From positions 112,080-176,079 of the forward strand of contig NZ_BOPG01000063.1 in assembly GCF_016863635.1 (NCBI RefSeq): 64,000 nt of DNA, in the 5' to 3' direction. Below the pieces are notes generated by a model, which did not search any database, was not told the origin of the DNA, and saw only the letters and a program-made list of their open reading frames with translations. Below, piece after piece: positions 42,426 to 53,481 of the stretch. Each line of letters starts with the position of its first letter. Within the stretch, counting starts at the first letter, position 1. This stretch comes from Virgisporangium aurantiacum. Its GTDB lineage: Bacteria; Actinomycetota; Actinomycetes; Mycobacteriales; Micromonosporaceae. Made by a program: the position numbers and the translations under genes.

Positions 42426-42539
42426 GACGTTCTTCCTCGTACAGAAACGGGCGGCATGGTCCCAGAACAACAGCACGTCAGAACGTCATGGTCACACTGT
42501 GCCGCCCCACGCCCGTCCCGGCAATTTATTATCAACGCG

Positions 42540-42983
42540 ATGGCCGCTACCTCCGCTGAGACCCAGCACCTCCGCGACCTCGTGCGGCTGCGGCGCGTGC
42601 GCGACCGGATCGACCGCGAGTACGCCCGGCCGCTCGACGTCGAGGCGCTCGCCCGGGGCGTGAACATGTCGGCCGGCCACCTCAGCCGCCAGTTCCGCGC
42701 CGCCTACGGCGAGTCGCCGTACTCCTACCTGATGACCCGGCGGATCGAGCGCGCGATGGCGCTCCTGCGCCGGGGCGACATGAGCGTCACCGACGTGTGC
42801 TTCGAGGTCGGCTGTTCCTCACTGGGCACGTTCAGCACCAGGTTCACCGAACTGGTCGGCGTCCCGCCCAGCGTCTACCGCACCGAGCACGCGCCGGCCG
42901 ACTTCCCGACGATCGTCACCAGGCAGGTCACCAGACCGATCAGGAATCGAGAAGCCCGGGCCGACCCGTCGCAACTAGCCTGA
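42540..42983 (+). CDS. AraC-family transcriptional regulator (short, DNA-binding domain only)
   Basis: A 147-residue protein consisting of two helix-turn-helix units (LDVEALARGVNMSAGHLSRQ and SVTDVCFEVGCSSLGTFSTR) with the conserved VGVPPSVYR end. There is no ligand-binding domain, so it resembles MarA/SoxS-type stand-alone activators. It lies 5 bases before the VOC gene and likely forms an operon with it. This arrangement (small AraC plus VOC) is common in actinobacteria. Confidence 0.9.
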   Translation: MAATSAETQHLRDLVRLRRVRDRIDREYARPLDVEALARGVNMSAGHLSRQFRAAYGESPYSYLMTRRIERAMALLRRGDMSVTDVCFEVGCSSLGTFSTRFTELVGVPPSVYRTEHAPADFPTIVTRQVTRPIRNREARADPSQLA

Positions 42984-42988
42984 TCGGT

Positions 42989-43396
42989 ATGAACATTGCG
43001 ATCTCCGCGAGCTTCCTGCCACACGACGACGGCGAGGCCGCCCTCGCCTTCTACCGCGACAAGCTCGGCTTCGAGCTGCGCAAGGACGTCAGCTTCAACG
43101 GGCTGCGCTGGCTCACGGTCGGCCCGCCCGACCAGCCGCAGACCTCGATCGTGCTGACCCCGCCGGGTGCCGACCCGGGCATCACCGACGACGAGCGTCG
43201 GATGATCTCCGAGATGATGGCCAAGGGCACCTACGCCGCCCTGCTGCTGGCCACGAAGGACGTCGACGCCACGTTCGAGAAGCTGCAGGCCACCGACATC
43301 GACATCGTCCAGGAGCCGACCGACCAGCCGTACGGCATCCGTGACTTCGCCGTCCGGGACCCCGCGGGCAACCTGCTCCGTATCCAGCAAGCCTGA
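42989..43396 (+). CDS. VOC (glyoxalase/bleomycin-resistance) family protein
   Basis: A 135-residue single VOC domain. It begins MNIAISASFLPHDDGEAALA, and FYRDKLGFELRKDV, FAVRDPAGNLLRIQQ are the paired beta-alpha-beta motifs. Members bind or detoxify small molecules, or bind metal for isomerase and dioxygenase chemistry. It follows the small AraC gene by 5 bases and precedes the UvrA-like gene by 9 bases, so all three may be one transcript, consistent with a drug- or stress-resistance unit. Confidence 0.86.
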   Translation: MNIAISASFLPHDDGEAALAFYRDKLGFELRKDVSFNGLRWLTVGPPDQPQTSIVLTPPGADPGITDDERRMISEMMAKGTYAALLLATKDVDATFEKLQATDIDIVQEPTDQPYGIRDFAVRDPAGNLLRIQQA

Positions 43397-43405
43397 GGAG
43401 AACGC

Positions 43406-45805
<2,400 letters not shown>

Positions 45806-46380
45806 GGCCGACCAGGTCCTTCTCGTCGACCGACCCGAGCGGCTCCAGCCCCGCCGCCCGGAACACCACGGCACCGATCGACGCGGCGAGCACGAGCTGC
45901 GCCCGGAGCAGGAGCTGGTCGTCACCGCCGGGTTGCCATCCGGCGGCGGCGGCCAGCCGCTCCGTGTAGTAGCGCAGGAAGCCCAGCCGCAGCTGGTCGA
46001 TCCGCTCGTCGCCCGTCTTGCGCAGCAGCAACGGCAGGAACTCGCGGTGACCGTGGTCGGCCTTCGGCCCGGCGATCAGGGCCGCGATGCTCTCGGCGAT
46101 GCGCTCGGGCTCCGAACTGGCCTCCTGCCGGGACTCCTCGACGAGGTTCACCAGGCACGCCTCGAACAGGCCCTCCTTGGAGCCGAAGTACCGGTTGATC
46201 AGGGCGACGTTGACACCCGCGTCGTCGGCGATGTGGCGGACCGTGGTGGCGGAGTAGCCGTCCTGCGCGAAGCGGCGGCTCGCCGCGTCCAATAGAGCTT
46301 TTCTCGTGCGGGTGGAATCGCGCCTACGGGCGGTCTCGTCCATCGGACTCCCCCTTCCCGGGTAACGGACGTCACATGTG

Positions 46381-46446
46381 ATGTAAACGCGCGTTGACTC
46401 AGCTTGGTGATCACCCTACCGTAGCTAAGTCAGCATACGTTTACAT
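46381..46446. promoter_or_regulatory. 66-bp concentric operator, TetR/MFS divergent region
   Basis: Outer arms ATGTAAACG (46381-46389) and CGTTTACAT (46438-46446) and inner arms GACTCAGCT (46396-46404) and AGCTAAGTC (46423-46431) share one centre at 46413.5. A perfect GGTGATCACC palindrome (46406-46415) lies near the centre. A possible promoter for the pump is TTGACT (46395-46400) with TACCGT 16 bases on. Multiple TetR dimers may bind. Confidence 0.72.
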
Positions 46447-46475
46447 GCTCTCTCTCAACTCCGGGGGCTCCTCAC

Positions 46476-47936
46476 ATGACACAGACCGTCGCCGCCAAGC
46501 GCGACCTCCCCGGCGGGGCGACCTCCGGCCGGCACGCCAATGCCACCCTGTTGGTCCTGTTCCTCTCGCTCGGCGGCCTCGCGTTCGCGACGCTGCAGTC
46601 GCTGGTGGCGCCGGCCCTACCGGTGATCGCCAAGGACCTGAGCGCCTCCACCGGCGACATCAGCTGGGTGCTCACCGCGTACCTGCTGGCCGCCTCGGTG
46701 TTCACCCCGATCCTCGGCCGGCTGGGCGACATGGTGGGCAAGCGGCGGGTGCTGCTCGCCGTCCTCGTGATCTTCTTCGCCGGCACGCTGCTGGCCGCGC
46801 TCGCGCCGAACCTGATCGTGCTGATCGCCGCGCGCGCCCTCCAGGGCGCGGCCGGCGCGATCCTGCCGCTGTCGATCGGTATCGTGCGCGACGAACTTCC
46901 GCGCGAGAAGGTCGGCGTGATCGTCGGCCTGCTGTCGGCGCTGTTCGGCATCGGCGCCGGCATCGGGATCGTGGCCGCCGGCCCGATCGTCGACCACCTC
47001 TCGTGGCACTGGCTGTTCTGGCTACCGTTGGTGCTGATCGTGATCGCGATGCTCGGCGTGATCTTCGGCGTGCCCGAGTCGCCGGTGCGCACGCCCGGCC
47101 GCCTCGACGTGCTCGGCGCAGCAATCTTGTCGGTCTCGTTGGTCGCGTTGCTGCTGGCGATCAGCAAGGGCCGCGACTGGGGCTGGACCGACCCGCTGAC
47201 CATCGGCCTGCTGGCGCTCGGCGTGGTGGCGCTTCTCTCCTTCGTACTGGTCGAACTCCGCGTGCGCGAACCCTTGATCAACATGCGCCTGATCGCGATC
47301 CGCGGCGTGTGGGCCACCAACCTCGTCGGCCTGGCGTTCGGCTTCGCGATGTTCGGCACGTTCCTGCTCATCCCGGTGCTGCTGCAGCTTCCCGCGGCGA
47401 CCGGGTACGGCTTCGGCAAGTCCGTGTCGCAGGCCGGCCTGTTCCTGCTGCCCACGACGATGACCATGCTGGTGTTCGGCCCGCTGTCCGGCCTGCTCGA
47501 CCGCAGGTTCGGCCCGAAGCTCCCGATGTTCCTCGGCGCCGTTGCTGTTGTTGCCGCCTTCGCCCTGCCGGCGCTGATGCACGACTCGCTCTGGCAGATC
47601 GTGGTCTCCGGCCTGTTGACCGGTGCCGGCATCGGCCTGGCGTTCGCGGCCATGTCCAACGCCATCATCGAGACCGTCCCCGCCAGCCACACCGGCGAGG
47701 CCACCGGCGTCAACGCGATCGTGCGCACCATCGGCGGCAGCATCGGGACGGCCGTGGTCGCCGCGGTGATCGCGTCCAACACCGACGCCCGCGGGCTGCC
47801 GACGGACGCCGCGTTCACCGAGGGCTTCTGGGTGTGCGCGGCGGTGGCGGTGATCGCCGTGGCTGCGGCCGTTGCCCTCCCCTCGGCCCGCCGCCGCCAC
47901 GCCGAAGCCGTGGACGCCGCAGCCCTCCAGCGGTAG
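46476..47936 (+). CDS. MFS multidrug efflux transporter (14-helix, DHA2 type)
   Basis: A 486-residue inner-membrane drug:proton antiporter with about 14 hydrophobic helices. The motif GRLGDMVGKRRVLLA is the loop 2-3 signature, and AARALQGAAGAILPLSIG is the motif C-like region of the EmrB/QacA group. It is divergent from a TetR repressor with a large operator. Together with the UvrA-like and VOC genes it suggests protection against a DNA-active or aromatic compound. A strong hairpin follows the stop. Confidence 0.92.
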   Translation: MTQTVAAKRDLPGGATSGRHANATLLVLFLSLGGLAFATLQSLVAPALPVIAKDLSASTGDISWVLTAYLLAASVFTPILGRLGDMVGKRRVLLAVLVIFFAGTLLAALAPNLIVLIAARALQGAAGAILPLSIGIVRDELPREKVGVIVGLLSALFGIGAGIGIVAAGPIVDHLSWHWLFWLPLVLIVIAMLGVIFGVPESPVRTPGRLDVLGAAILSVSLVALLLAISKGRDWGWTDPLTIGLLALGVVALLSFVLVELRVREPLINMRLIAIRGVWATNLVGLAFGFAMFGTFLLIPVLLQLPAATGYGFGKSVSQAGLFLLPTTMTMLVFGPLSGLLDRRFGPKLPMFLGAVAVVAAFALPALMHDSLWQIVVSGLLTGAGIGLAFAAMSNAIIETVPASHTGEATGVNAIVRTIGGSIGTAVVAAVIASNTDARGLPTDAAFTEGFWVCAAVAVIAVAAAVALPSARRRHAEAVDAAALQR

Positions 47937-47943
47937 CCGTTGA

Positions 47944-47979
47944 ACGGAGGCCGGGCCTGGGTACGGGCCCGGCCTCCGT
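47944..47979 (+). terminator. Strong terminator-like hairpin after the MFS gene
   Basis: The arms ACGGAGGCCGGGCC and GGCCCGGCCTCCGT pair almost perfectly around a short loop, 7 bases after the MFS stop. There is no U-run, as is common in actinomycete terminators. Confidence 0.75.
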
Positions 47980-48010
47980 TGTCGCTCGTGCGGGTGGTAG
48001 CCCGCACACC

Positions 48011-48508
48011 CTCTCCGCCATCCTAGGAGGCTAGGCTGGTTCCCCTGCTCGGCCTACTTTGCGGATCTTGGACTGGGGTTCGCCCCTCAATTGATCCTGC
48101 AGTTGTGGTGTCGGATCACAACGGCTTTGTCCCGCTTTGGCAGGCACCACAACTGCAAGATCGACTCATGCGGGGTGATCCGGCGTGGGCGGCATCACGG
48201 GTTCGAGGTCATCTTGGACGAGCCGACAGCAAGATCGCTGTCCTTGGAAGAAACCCGCAGTGAGGCTTCAGGTTTGTTCCGCGAACGGCGATCTTGAGCC
48301 ATCGAGCAGAACACATCAGTGGTCACGCCCCGCACTGCACGCGATCGGGCACACCCGCCACATCCGTTGCAGTATCTAGGCCTTAACGACCGAAGTCGAA
48401 GATCGGTCAATGGTGGACGAGCCAGCAGATCTTTGAACTTTGTGGTTGTTATGGCAGCAATAGGTTGAGTGGGAGGTTGGATACGTCAACTGCGCGGTTG
48501 GGGGTATC
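48011..48508. other. Repeat-rich intergenic region without supported gene
   Basis: About 500 bases between the MFS terminator and the membrane-protein gene. It has lower GC and stops in all frames. It holds a GATCTTGGACT sequence at 48064-48074, a long inverted repeat at 48091-48165, several more GATCTTG or CAAGATC fragments, and a 12-bp stem at 48466-48522. Short open frames at 48091-48297 and 48185-48379 have no credible start or codon pattern. It looks like accumulated repeat debris. Confidence 0.6.
48091..48165. repeat. Inverted repeat with TTGATCYTGCAGTTGTGGTG arms
   Basis: Left arm 48091-48112 and right arm 48144-48165 pair at 19 of 22 positions. The same 22-mer ends the window at 63979-64000, so this is a dispersed repeat family. 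The 31-base loop contains GGATCACAACGGCTTTGTCC. Confidence 0.78.
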
Positions 48509-48522
48509 TCACCTCCCACTCA
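48466..48522. terminator. 12-bp inverted repeat spanning the stop of the membrane-protein gene
   Basis: TGAGTGGGAGGT (48466-48477) and ACCTCCCACTCA (48511-48522) are perfect complements. The second arm encodes the last codons and stop (Ser-Gly-Arg-stop) of the minus-strand gene at 48509. In its transcript this forms a 12-bp stem with a 33-base loop, a plausible terminator or mRNA-stabilising end. Confidence 0.55.
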
Positions 48523-49132
48523 CGAGGCGCAGCGACGAGGTACCGAGCGCGGCCCACCAGAGCATGACCGGCAGGTGGAGGAGGTAGCCGGCCTGTTCCA
48601 GGGCGGGGGACGGGCCGGCCGTGCCGGTGGTCCACGGCAGGACGACCGCGGCCAGCCCGGACACCACCGCGATCGCACCCGCCCGGCGCATCACGGTGCG
48701 GCTCATCGCGAGAGTGGCCGCCACCCACAGGAGGCCGGCCAGGTTGACCGTCCACTTCGCGGTGAGGAGCACGGCCGCGGCCATGGGCGCGTTCGCGGGG
48801 TCGGCGGCCAGCTGCGTCACCGCGAGGTTTCCCGCGTCGTGGAGAAGGCCGGCCAGGCCGGCGGCAGCCAGCAACCCCGCCGCGACCCCGCCCGAGGCGG
48901 GCCGGGCGGCGAGCAGGAGGCCGGCGGTGGTCAGGGCGAGCCAGCCGACCACGTCCAGGGCCAGTTCCAACAGGTGGAGGCCGGGTTTGTCGTGCACGGC
49001 GGCCAGGGTCGCGGCCGGCTCGGCGGGATTCAGGGTCAGCCCCGATGGCACGACGATGGCCGCGGACGCAATCATGGCGATCAGCGCGGTCAGCAGCAGG
49101 GCGCCCGTCGGCCGGGCGGCGGTGGTCGTCAT
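48509..49132 (-). CDS. Small multi-helix membrane protein, unknown function
   Basis: A 207-residue protein with about six hydrophobic segments (ALLLTALIAMIASAAIVVPS, ELALDVVGWLALTTAGLLLA, and a C-terminal LPVMLWWAALGTSSLRL region). The layout resembles small DUF4386/DUF998-like membrane proteins. It is divergent from the MerR regulator by 54 bases, which likely controls it. No catalytic residues are evident. Confidence 0.78.
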   Translation of the reverse strand: MTTTAARPTGALLLTALIAMIASAAIVVPSGLTLNPAEPAATLAAVHDKPGLHLLELALDVVGWLALTTAGLLLAARPASGGVAAGLLAAAGLAGLLHDAGNLAVTQLAADPANAPMAAAVLLTAKWTVNLAGLLWVAATLAMSRTVMRRAGAIAVVSGLAAVVLPWTTGTAGPSPALEQAGYLLHLPVMLWWAALGTSSLRLVSGR

Positions 49133-49146
49133 GGCCGGGAAAGGTA

Positions 49147-49170
49147 GAACCCTCGTGCGGGGCGAAGGTC
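49147..49170. promoter_or_regulatory. Possible MerR-type operator
   Basis: AACCCTCG and CGAAGGTC form an imperfect inverted repeat (6 of 8 paired) with a 7-base spacer between the divergent membrane-protein and MerR genes. This fits the placement of MerR sites over long-spacer promoters, but the match is weak. Confidence 0.4.
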
Positions 49171-49186
49171 AAGGCGGGAGGACCAC

Positions 49187-49873
49187 GTGTGGCGCATCGG
49201 GCAGTTGGCGCGGATGGCCGGCGTCTCCGACCACACGCTGCGCCACTACGACAAGATCGGGCTGCTGACGCCGGCCGCGGTCGACCGGGCGACCGGGTAC
49301 CGCTGGTACGGGGCCGCGGAGTTGACGCGGTTGGAGCGCATCCGGGGGCTGCAGCATCTCGGGTTGTCGTTGCGGCAGATCGCCGACATCGTCGACGCCC
49401 CGGATTCGCAGGTGCGGCAGGCGCTGGCCGAGCGGGTGGCGGCGCTCCGGCGCGACATCGCCGCACTGTCCGCGGTCATGACCGCCGCCGAGGACCGGCT
49501 GGCCACCCCGAGCACGGTCCTCCCCCAGCTCACCCGGGTGGGACCGCGACGGCTGCGCGTCCGGTACGTGGAGGTCGGTCACCCGTCTGAACTCAAAGAC
49601 CTGTGCGCGGGGACGTTGTTGACCTGGCTGAGCGCGAGCCCGGCCGGCTCCTTCGCCGCGGCCATGGGGACGCGCGGCGGTGACCCGCTGACACTGCCCG
49701 CGCGGAGCGTGGTGCGGGCGACGGTTCCGCCGGATGTCGGGGTGGTGCGCGCCGGGCACGACCTATTCGACTGGCTGCACCGCCACCGGCTCGCCCCGGC
49801 CGGTCCCACGGTGGAGGAGCACCTCGTCGACGGCGACGGCGCCACGGCGGTCGTCCTGGAGATCCCCGTTTAG
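49187..49873 (+). CDS. MerR-family regulator with GyrI-like effector domain
   Basis: A 228-residue regulator. The N-terminal MerR winged helix reads RIGQLARMAGVSDHTLRHYD then KIGLLTPAAVDRATGYRWYG. A helical linker (residues about 75-110) leads to a C-terminal domain that resembles the GyrI-like drug-binding fold (ending VEEHLVDGDGATAVVLEIPV). Such proteins activate efflux or detoxification genes on binding drugs. It precedes the alpha/beta hydrolase by 8 bases and is probably co-transcribed with it. Confidence 0.87.
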   Translation: MWRIGQLARMAGVSDHTLRHYDKIGLLTPAAVDRATGYRWYGAAELTRLERIRGLQHLGLSLRQIADIVDAPDSQVRQALAERVAALRRDIAALSAVMTAAEDRLATPSTVLPQLTRVGPRRLRVRYVEVGHPSELKDLCAGTLLTWLSASPAGSFAAAMGTRGGDPLTLPARSVVRATVPPDVGVVRAGHDLFDWLHRHRLAPAGPTVEEHLVDGDGATAVVLEIPV

Positions 49874-49881
49874 GGTGGAGC

Positions 49882-50637
49882 ATGGAGTTTCTCGAACCGT
49901 TCGTGGTGGCGGTGGAACCGGTCGAACCGGAGCGGGACGGCGCGGTCGACCTGTACCTGCCGGGCGTCGAGGGGCCGCGGCCGGCGGTGGTGTTCGTCCA
50001 CGGTGGACCGTTGCCGCCGACGGTGACGCCGCGCCCGCGGGAATGGCCGCAGTACCGGGGGTACGGCTCGCTCGTCGCCGCCCGGGGCGCCGTCGGGGTG
50101 ACGCTCGATCACGATCTTTTCGACGTCGACGCCTATCCGGCCGCGGCCGGGCAGGTGGTGGCCGCCGTCGACCGGGTGCGCCGCGATCCGCGGGTCGACG
50201 CCGACCGGGTCGCGCTCTGGTTCTTCTCCGGCGGCGGGCCGTTGAGCGCCGACTGGCTACGGGACCCGCCCGCGTGGCTGCGGTGCGTCGCGCTGAGCTA
50301 CCCGCTGCTCGGCCCCATGCCCGGCTTCACGCCGGACCTCCGCTTCCGGCCGGCCGACGCGGTGGAGGCCGTCGGGGTGGCGGCCGCGGCCGGCGTCGCC
50401 GGTGCCCAGCGGGCGAACGCCCTGCCGATCATGCTGACCCGGGTGGGACTCGAACGGCCCGCGATCGCCGACACGGTGGCGGCGTTCGTGGCGACGGCCC
50501 GCGCCGCCGACGCCGACCTGACGATCGTCGACGTGCCGCAGGGCCGGCACGCCTTCGACATCCTCGACCACACCGACGAGTCGCGGCAGGCCGTCGACCG
50601 GGCCGTCTCCCTAGTGCTGGACCGCTGTGCTCAGTGA
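49882..50637 (+). CDS. Alpha/beta hydrolase (dienelactone hydrolase-like)
   Basis: A 251-residue hydrolase. The oxyanion region PAVVFVHGGPLPP is followed by the nucleophile elbow VALWFFSGGGPLS with the catalytic serine and a late histidine in PQGRHAFDIL. The FSGGG elbow is a glycine-rich variant of GxSxG. Substrate is unknown. It follows the MerR gene closely, so it may serve in a drug- or ester-response. Its end overlaps the convergent lyase-like gene by 27 bases. Confidence 0.82.
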   Translation: MEFLEPFVVAVEPVEPERDGAVDLYLPGVEGPRPAVVFVHGGPLPPTVTPRPREWPQYRGYGSLVAARGAVGVTLDHDLFDVDAYPAAAGQVVAAVDRVRRDPRVDADRVALWFFSGGGPLSADWLRDPPAWLRCVALSYPLLGPMPGFTPDLRFRPADAVEAVGVAAAAGVAGAQRANALPIMLTRVGLERPAIADTVAAFVATARAADADLTIVDVPQGRHAFDILDHTDESRQAVDRAVSLVLDRCAQ

Positions 50638-51453
50638 GAAGTTCTTGAACCGCGCCTCCGACGCGACCGCCGGGCCCCACTCGGTGGAGTGGCCGCCGTA
50701 GAACGTCGAGAAGAAGATGCCGCTGACGTCGATCGCGCTGATGCCGCTGACGGTCGTGGTGAAGACCTGCCGACCGTCGAACCAGACGGTGATCGTCTGG
50801 CTGGTGCGGTCGACGAACTGCTCGATCGTGTGGTACGCGTCGTCGGCCGGGTAGCTCCACGATCCCAGGCCGAGGTCGCGGCCGTAGCCCTCCTCGTCGG
50901 GCGAGTAGAAGTAGACCTCGCCCTGGTTGCCGTTGCGCCACATGAACCGGGTGGACCAGGCGTTCCCGTGGTTGCCGCCCGACGCCTCGCCCGGGCTGCC
51001 GCCGTAGAGGCCGGGCAGCTTGCCCCCGCGTCCGAAATCATGGCCGACCGGGAACTTCAGCTGATACTTCAGGCTCACCGTGCGGCTGGTGGCCAGGGAG
51101 GGCACGTTCGTGTAGAACTGGCCGCCGCCCTCCGTGGGGCAGTTGGTGCAGCTCGGCGCCGACGATCCGGCGCCGTAGCGCACGAGGAGGCCGCCGCCGG
51201 TCATCGCGAACATGCGGTCGAAGCCGAACTGGCCACCGGAGACCACGCCCCACGACGACTTCCACGCGGCGCCGGGAAAGCCCTCGAACGACGCCGACCA
51301 GGTGGTCGCGGCCGCCCGCTGCGTCTCGAGCCGGGCGGCCGACCGGCTCTCGGCGGCGGACGCGTCGGTGACGGCCAGCGTGGCGACGGTGGTGGCGATC
51401 GTCGCCAGCACCGTGACGACGCCGGCGGCGCCGATGGCCAGACGCAGTCTCAT
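50611..51453 (-). CDS. Secreted polysaccharide lyase-like protein (PL14-like)
   Basis: A 280-residue exported protein. A signal anchor or signal peptide (LRLAIGAAGVVTVLATIATT) is followed by a beta-jelly-roll. FGRGGKLPGLYGGSPGEASG and HTIEQFVDRTSQTITVWFDG match the polysaccharide lyase 14-type fold seen in alginate/glucuronan lyases. The KLPGL and YFYSPDEEG regions line the expected cleft. I start at ATG 51453, where the signal begins cleanly; in-frame starts to 51516 are possible. Substrate is unknown. Confidence 0.8.
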   Translation of the reverse strand: MRLRLAIGAAGVVTVLATIATTVATLAVTDASAAESRSAARLETQRAAATTWSASFEGFPGAAWKSSWGVVSGGQFGFDRMFAMTGGGLLVRYGAGSSAPSCTNCPTEGGGQFYTNVPSLATSRTVSLKYQLKFPVGHDFGRGGKLPGLYGGSPGEASGGNHGNAWSTRFMWRNGNQGEVYFYSPDEEGYGRDLGLGSWSYPADDAYHTIEQFVDRTSQTITVWFDGRQVFTTTVSGISAIDVSGIFFSTFYGGHSTEWGPAVASEARFKNFSLSTAVQH

Positions 51454-51505
51454 GACATCGAGTCTGCCGAACCGGCCACGCCACGGCATTCTCCTTAATG
51501 AAGAT

Positions 51506-52423
51506 TTATCCATCAATCGATGTCCACGAAGGGCTGGCGCCGGAGCGCGGTGCGGACAGGCGGGCCGACCGGGGCGGTGGCGTCACGGGGCGGCCGGCGC
51601 GGAAGACGGCCAGCGGCGTGCCGTCGACCATGGCCGCCACCGCCCGCGCCGTGTGCGGGCAGTCGAGGAGCTGGCTCAGCGGGTGCACCGCGATCCCCGC
51701 GCGGCCCAGCGTCAGCCAGGTTCGCATCAGGCGGCGGCCCGCGTCGACGGGGTCGTCGCCGGTCAGGACGAAGACGGTTCCGTCGAGAGTGGACGCCGCG
51801 GCCAGCAGCGCCGGCAGCCCGAGCCGACGCCCGACCGCGTGCACCGGGCGGCTCACCGCCACCCGTAGCCCGATCGCCTCCACTGTGGACAGTGCCAGCG
51901 CGCGGTCGGTCAGCCCGTCCTTGTCGTACCGCGGGTGCCGGGGCGTGAGCCGGAGCCACTCGCGCAGTTCGGCGGTCACGGGTGCCGAGCCGAACATCCA
52001 GCGGTCGGCCGGGCGCAGCAGCGGCGCGACCGCACCGGCGTTGACCCGGACCACGCCGGGCTCCAGCGACACGGGCGGGAGCGGGCCGGGCTCGTAGCGG
52101 CCGCGGGCGCAGCGCCGCTCCTCGATGTCGGTGACGGTGAACGGCGTGTCGTAGCGGGCCGGCGCGGCGACGAGACGCAGCCCCTCGGCGGCGACGGTCA
52201 GACCCGTGTCGGCGGCGGCGATCAGGCACGTCTCGACGAACGCGCCCAGGCCGAGGAACAGGTCGCGGCGGGTCGGGTCGGCGACCGGCAACGCGGCGGC
52301 CGGATCCCAGCCGATGTCGACGTGGTCGGCGCCGTAGGTCAGCGTCCACGGTTGGGTGTTGTGGGCGCTGGGCGCGCGTTGCACCACCGGCTCCAGCTCC
52401 CGGAAATCGGCCACCCAGCTCAC
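51506..52423 (-). CDS. Acg-like nitroreductase family protein
   Basis: A 305-residue FMN-binding-type protein. RAPSAHNTQPWTLTYGADHV is the typical opening of the Acg/Rv2032-like nitroreductase group, with tandem half-domains and a late PLSQLLDCPHTA segment. These may bind flavin or act as flavin storage proteins; as tailoring enzymes they can reduce nitro groups or oxidise heterocycles. It is the last gene of a four-gene coupled operon (GTGA overlap with the acyltransferase). The C-terminus is Pro/Arg/Ser-rich. Confidence 0.82.
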   Translation of the reverse strand: MSWVADFRELEPVVQRAPSAHNTQPWTLTYGADHVDIGWDPAAALPVADPTRRDLFLGLGAFVETCLIAAADTGLTVAAEGLRLVAAPARYDTPFTVTDIEERRCARGRYEPGPLPPVSLEPGVVRVNAGAVAPLLRPADRWMFGSAPVTAELREWLRLTPRHPRYDKDGLTDRALALSTVEAIGLRVAVSRPVHAVGRRLGLPALLAAASTLDGTVFVLTGDDPVDAGRRLMRTWLTLGRAGIAVHPLSQLLDCPHTARAVAAMVDGTPLAVFRAGRPVTPPPRSARLSAPRSGASPSWTSIDG

Positions 52424-53481
52424 GGCGTCTCGTAGAAGGTGTAGCCGTGCAGCGGACGGCCGCCCATGCGGCGGTACTGTGCCGCCGAGGCGTGGTTGCC
52501 GCGCTCGACGAACGTGCTGCGCAGTGACCGGTAGCCGCCAGCGCGCAGGTTCCGGTGCAGTTCCCGGGAGAGCAGCGTCAGGTAGCCGTTGCCCTGTTCC
52601 GACGGGACGGTCCCCTTGATGACGAGCACCGCGTCGCGCCGGTACCGGCGGCGGGTGAGCAGCAGCCGGAACTGTTGCGCCACACCGAGTTTCCCGCCGA
52701 CGCGCATGAGGAACTCCGAGATGTCGGGCATCGCCACGATGAACGCGACCGGCTTGCCCGCCTTCTCCAGCCACAGCAGCAGGCCCTCGTCGAGCAGGAA
52801 CGCCAACCCGTCGGTCTGCGCCGCCAGCTGCGCGGCCGAGATCTCCGTGTAGTAGCCGAGCTGGTCGAAGCTCGCGTTCAGCATGTCGCGCAGGATCGGC
52901 AGTTGTGCGCCGAGTCTCCGCCGCGACCCGCGCCGGATCACGAGGTCCTCCACCGCGATCCGGCTGTCGTCGAACGTGAACCCGCCCGGCGCGGTGGGAT
53001 CGCAGATCCAGGTGTCGGCCACGAAGCGGCGGCGCAGCCCGTACTGCTCGTACCTGGCCGGGTACCAGGTCGGGTTCCACGCCGAGTCGATGAACCCGCG
53101 CTCGGCGAACCCGTCGGTGATGACCCCGCCGGTCTGGTTCGGCAGCAGCGCGACCGGTCCGAACAGCCTGCGGCCTCCGGCCGCCGCTGTGTCCAGAAGG
53201 GCCGTCAGGACGGCGGGATCGTCGACGAACTCGGTGAGGCCGAACAGTTGCCGTGGCCCCACCTTCCGGTCGAACGCGTCGTCGCGGTGGACGGTGGTTC
53301 GCCCCACGACGACACCGGCGTCGTTGCGGGCCACGTACAGGTCGACGCCGTCGCGGTACCAGCGGGCGATCACCGGTTGCGGCGTCGGCACGTATTTGTC
53401 GCGGGGGTGCAGGCGCAGCGGCAGGTCGCAGAATTCGCGCAGGGAAACGGTGTCGGCAACTTTCGAGACGACGACGACCAT
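52420..53481 (-). CDS. GNAT-like N-acyltransferase, unknown substrate
   Basis: A 353-residue protein. It opens VSKVADTVSLREFCDLPLRL. GPVALLPNQTGGVITDGFAE and FVERGNHASAAQYRRMGGRP are typical of the large GNAT-related proteins often seen in biosynthetic clusters. No membrane segment is visible. It is coupled to the nitroreductase downstream (GTGA overlap) and the ABM-like protein upstream (TGATG), so it probably acylates an intermediate made by the same operon. Confidence 0.82.
   Translation of the reverse strand: MVVVVSKVADTVSLREFCDLPLRLHPRDKYVPTPQPVIARWYRDGVDLYVARNDAGVVVGRTTVHRDDAFDRKVGPRQLFGLTEFVDDPAVLTALLDTAAAGGRRLFGPVALLPNQTGGVITDGFAERGFIDSAWNPTWYPARYEQYGLRRRFVADTWICDPTAPGGFTFDDSRIAVEDLVIRRGSRRRLGAQLPILRDMLNASFDQLGYYTEISAAQLAAQTDGLAFLLDEGLLLWLEKAGKPVAFIVAMPDISEFLMRVGGKLGVAQQFRLLLTRRRYRRDAVLVIKGTVPSEQGNGYLTLLSRELHRNLRAGGYRSLRSTFVERGNHASAAQYRRMGGRPLHGYTFYETP

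Noticed and set aside
48091..48379. Two short plus-strand frames after the MFS gene
   Set aside because: They run through the inverted repeat and have no ribosome-binding site, normal codon pattern or protein-like sequence.
48011..48508. CRISPR array or insertion sequence in the repeat-rich gap
   Set aside because: The repeats are inverted and not regularly spaced, and there is no transposase frame or terminal repeat pair around a gene.
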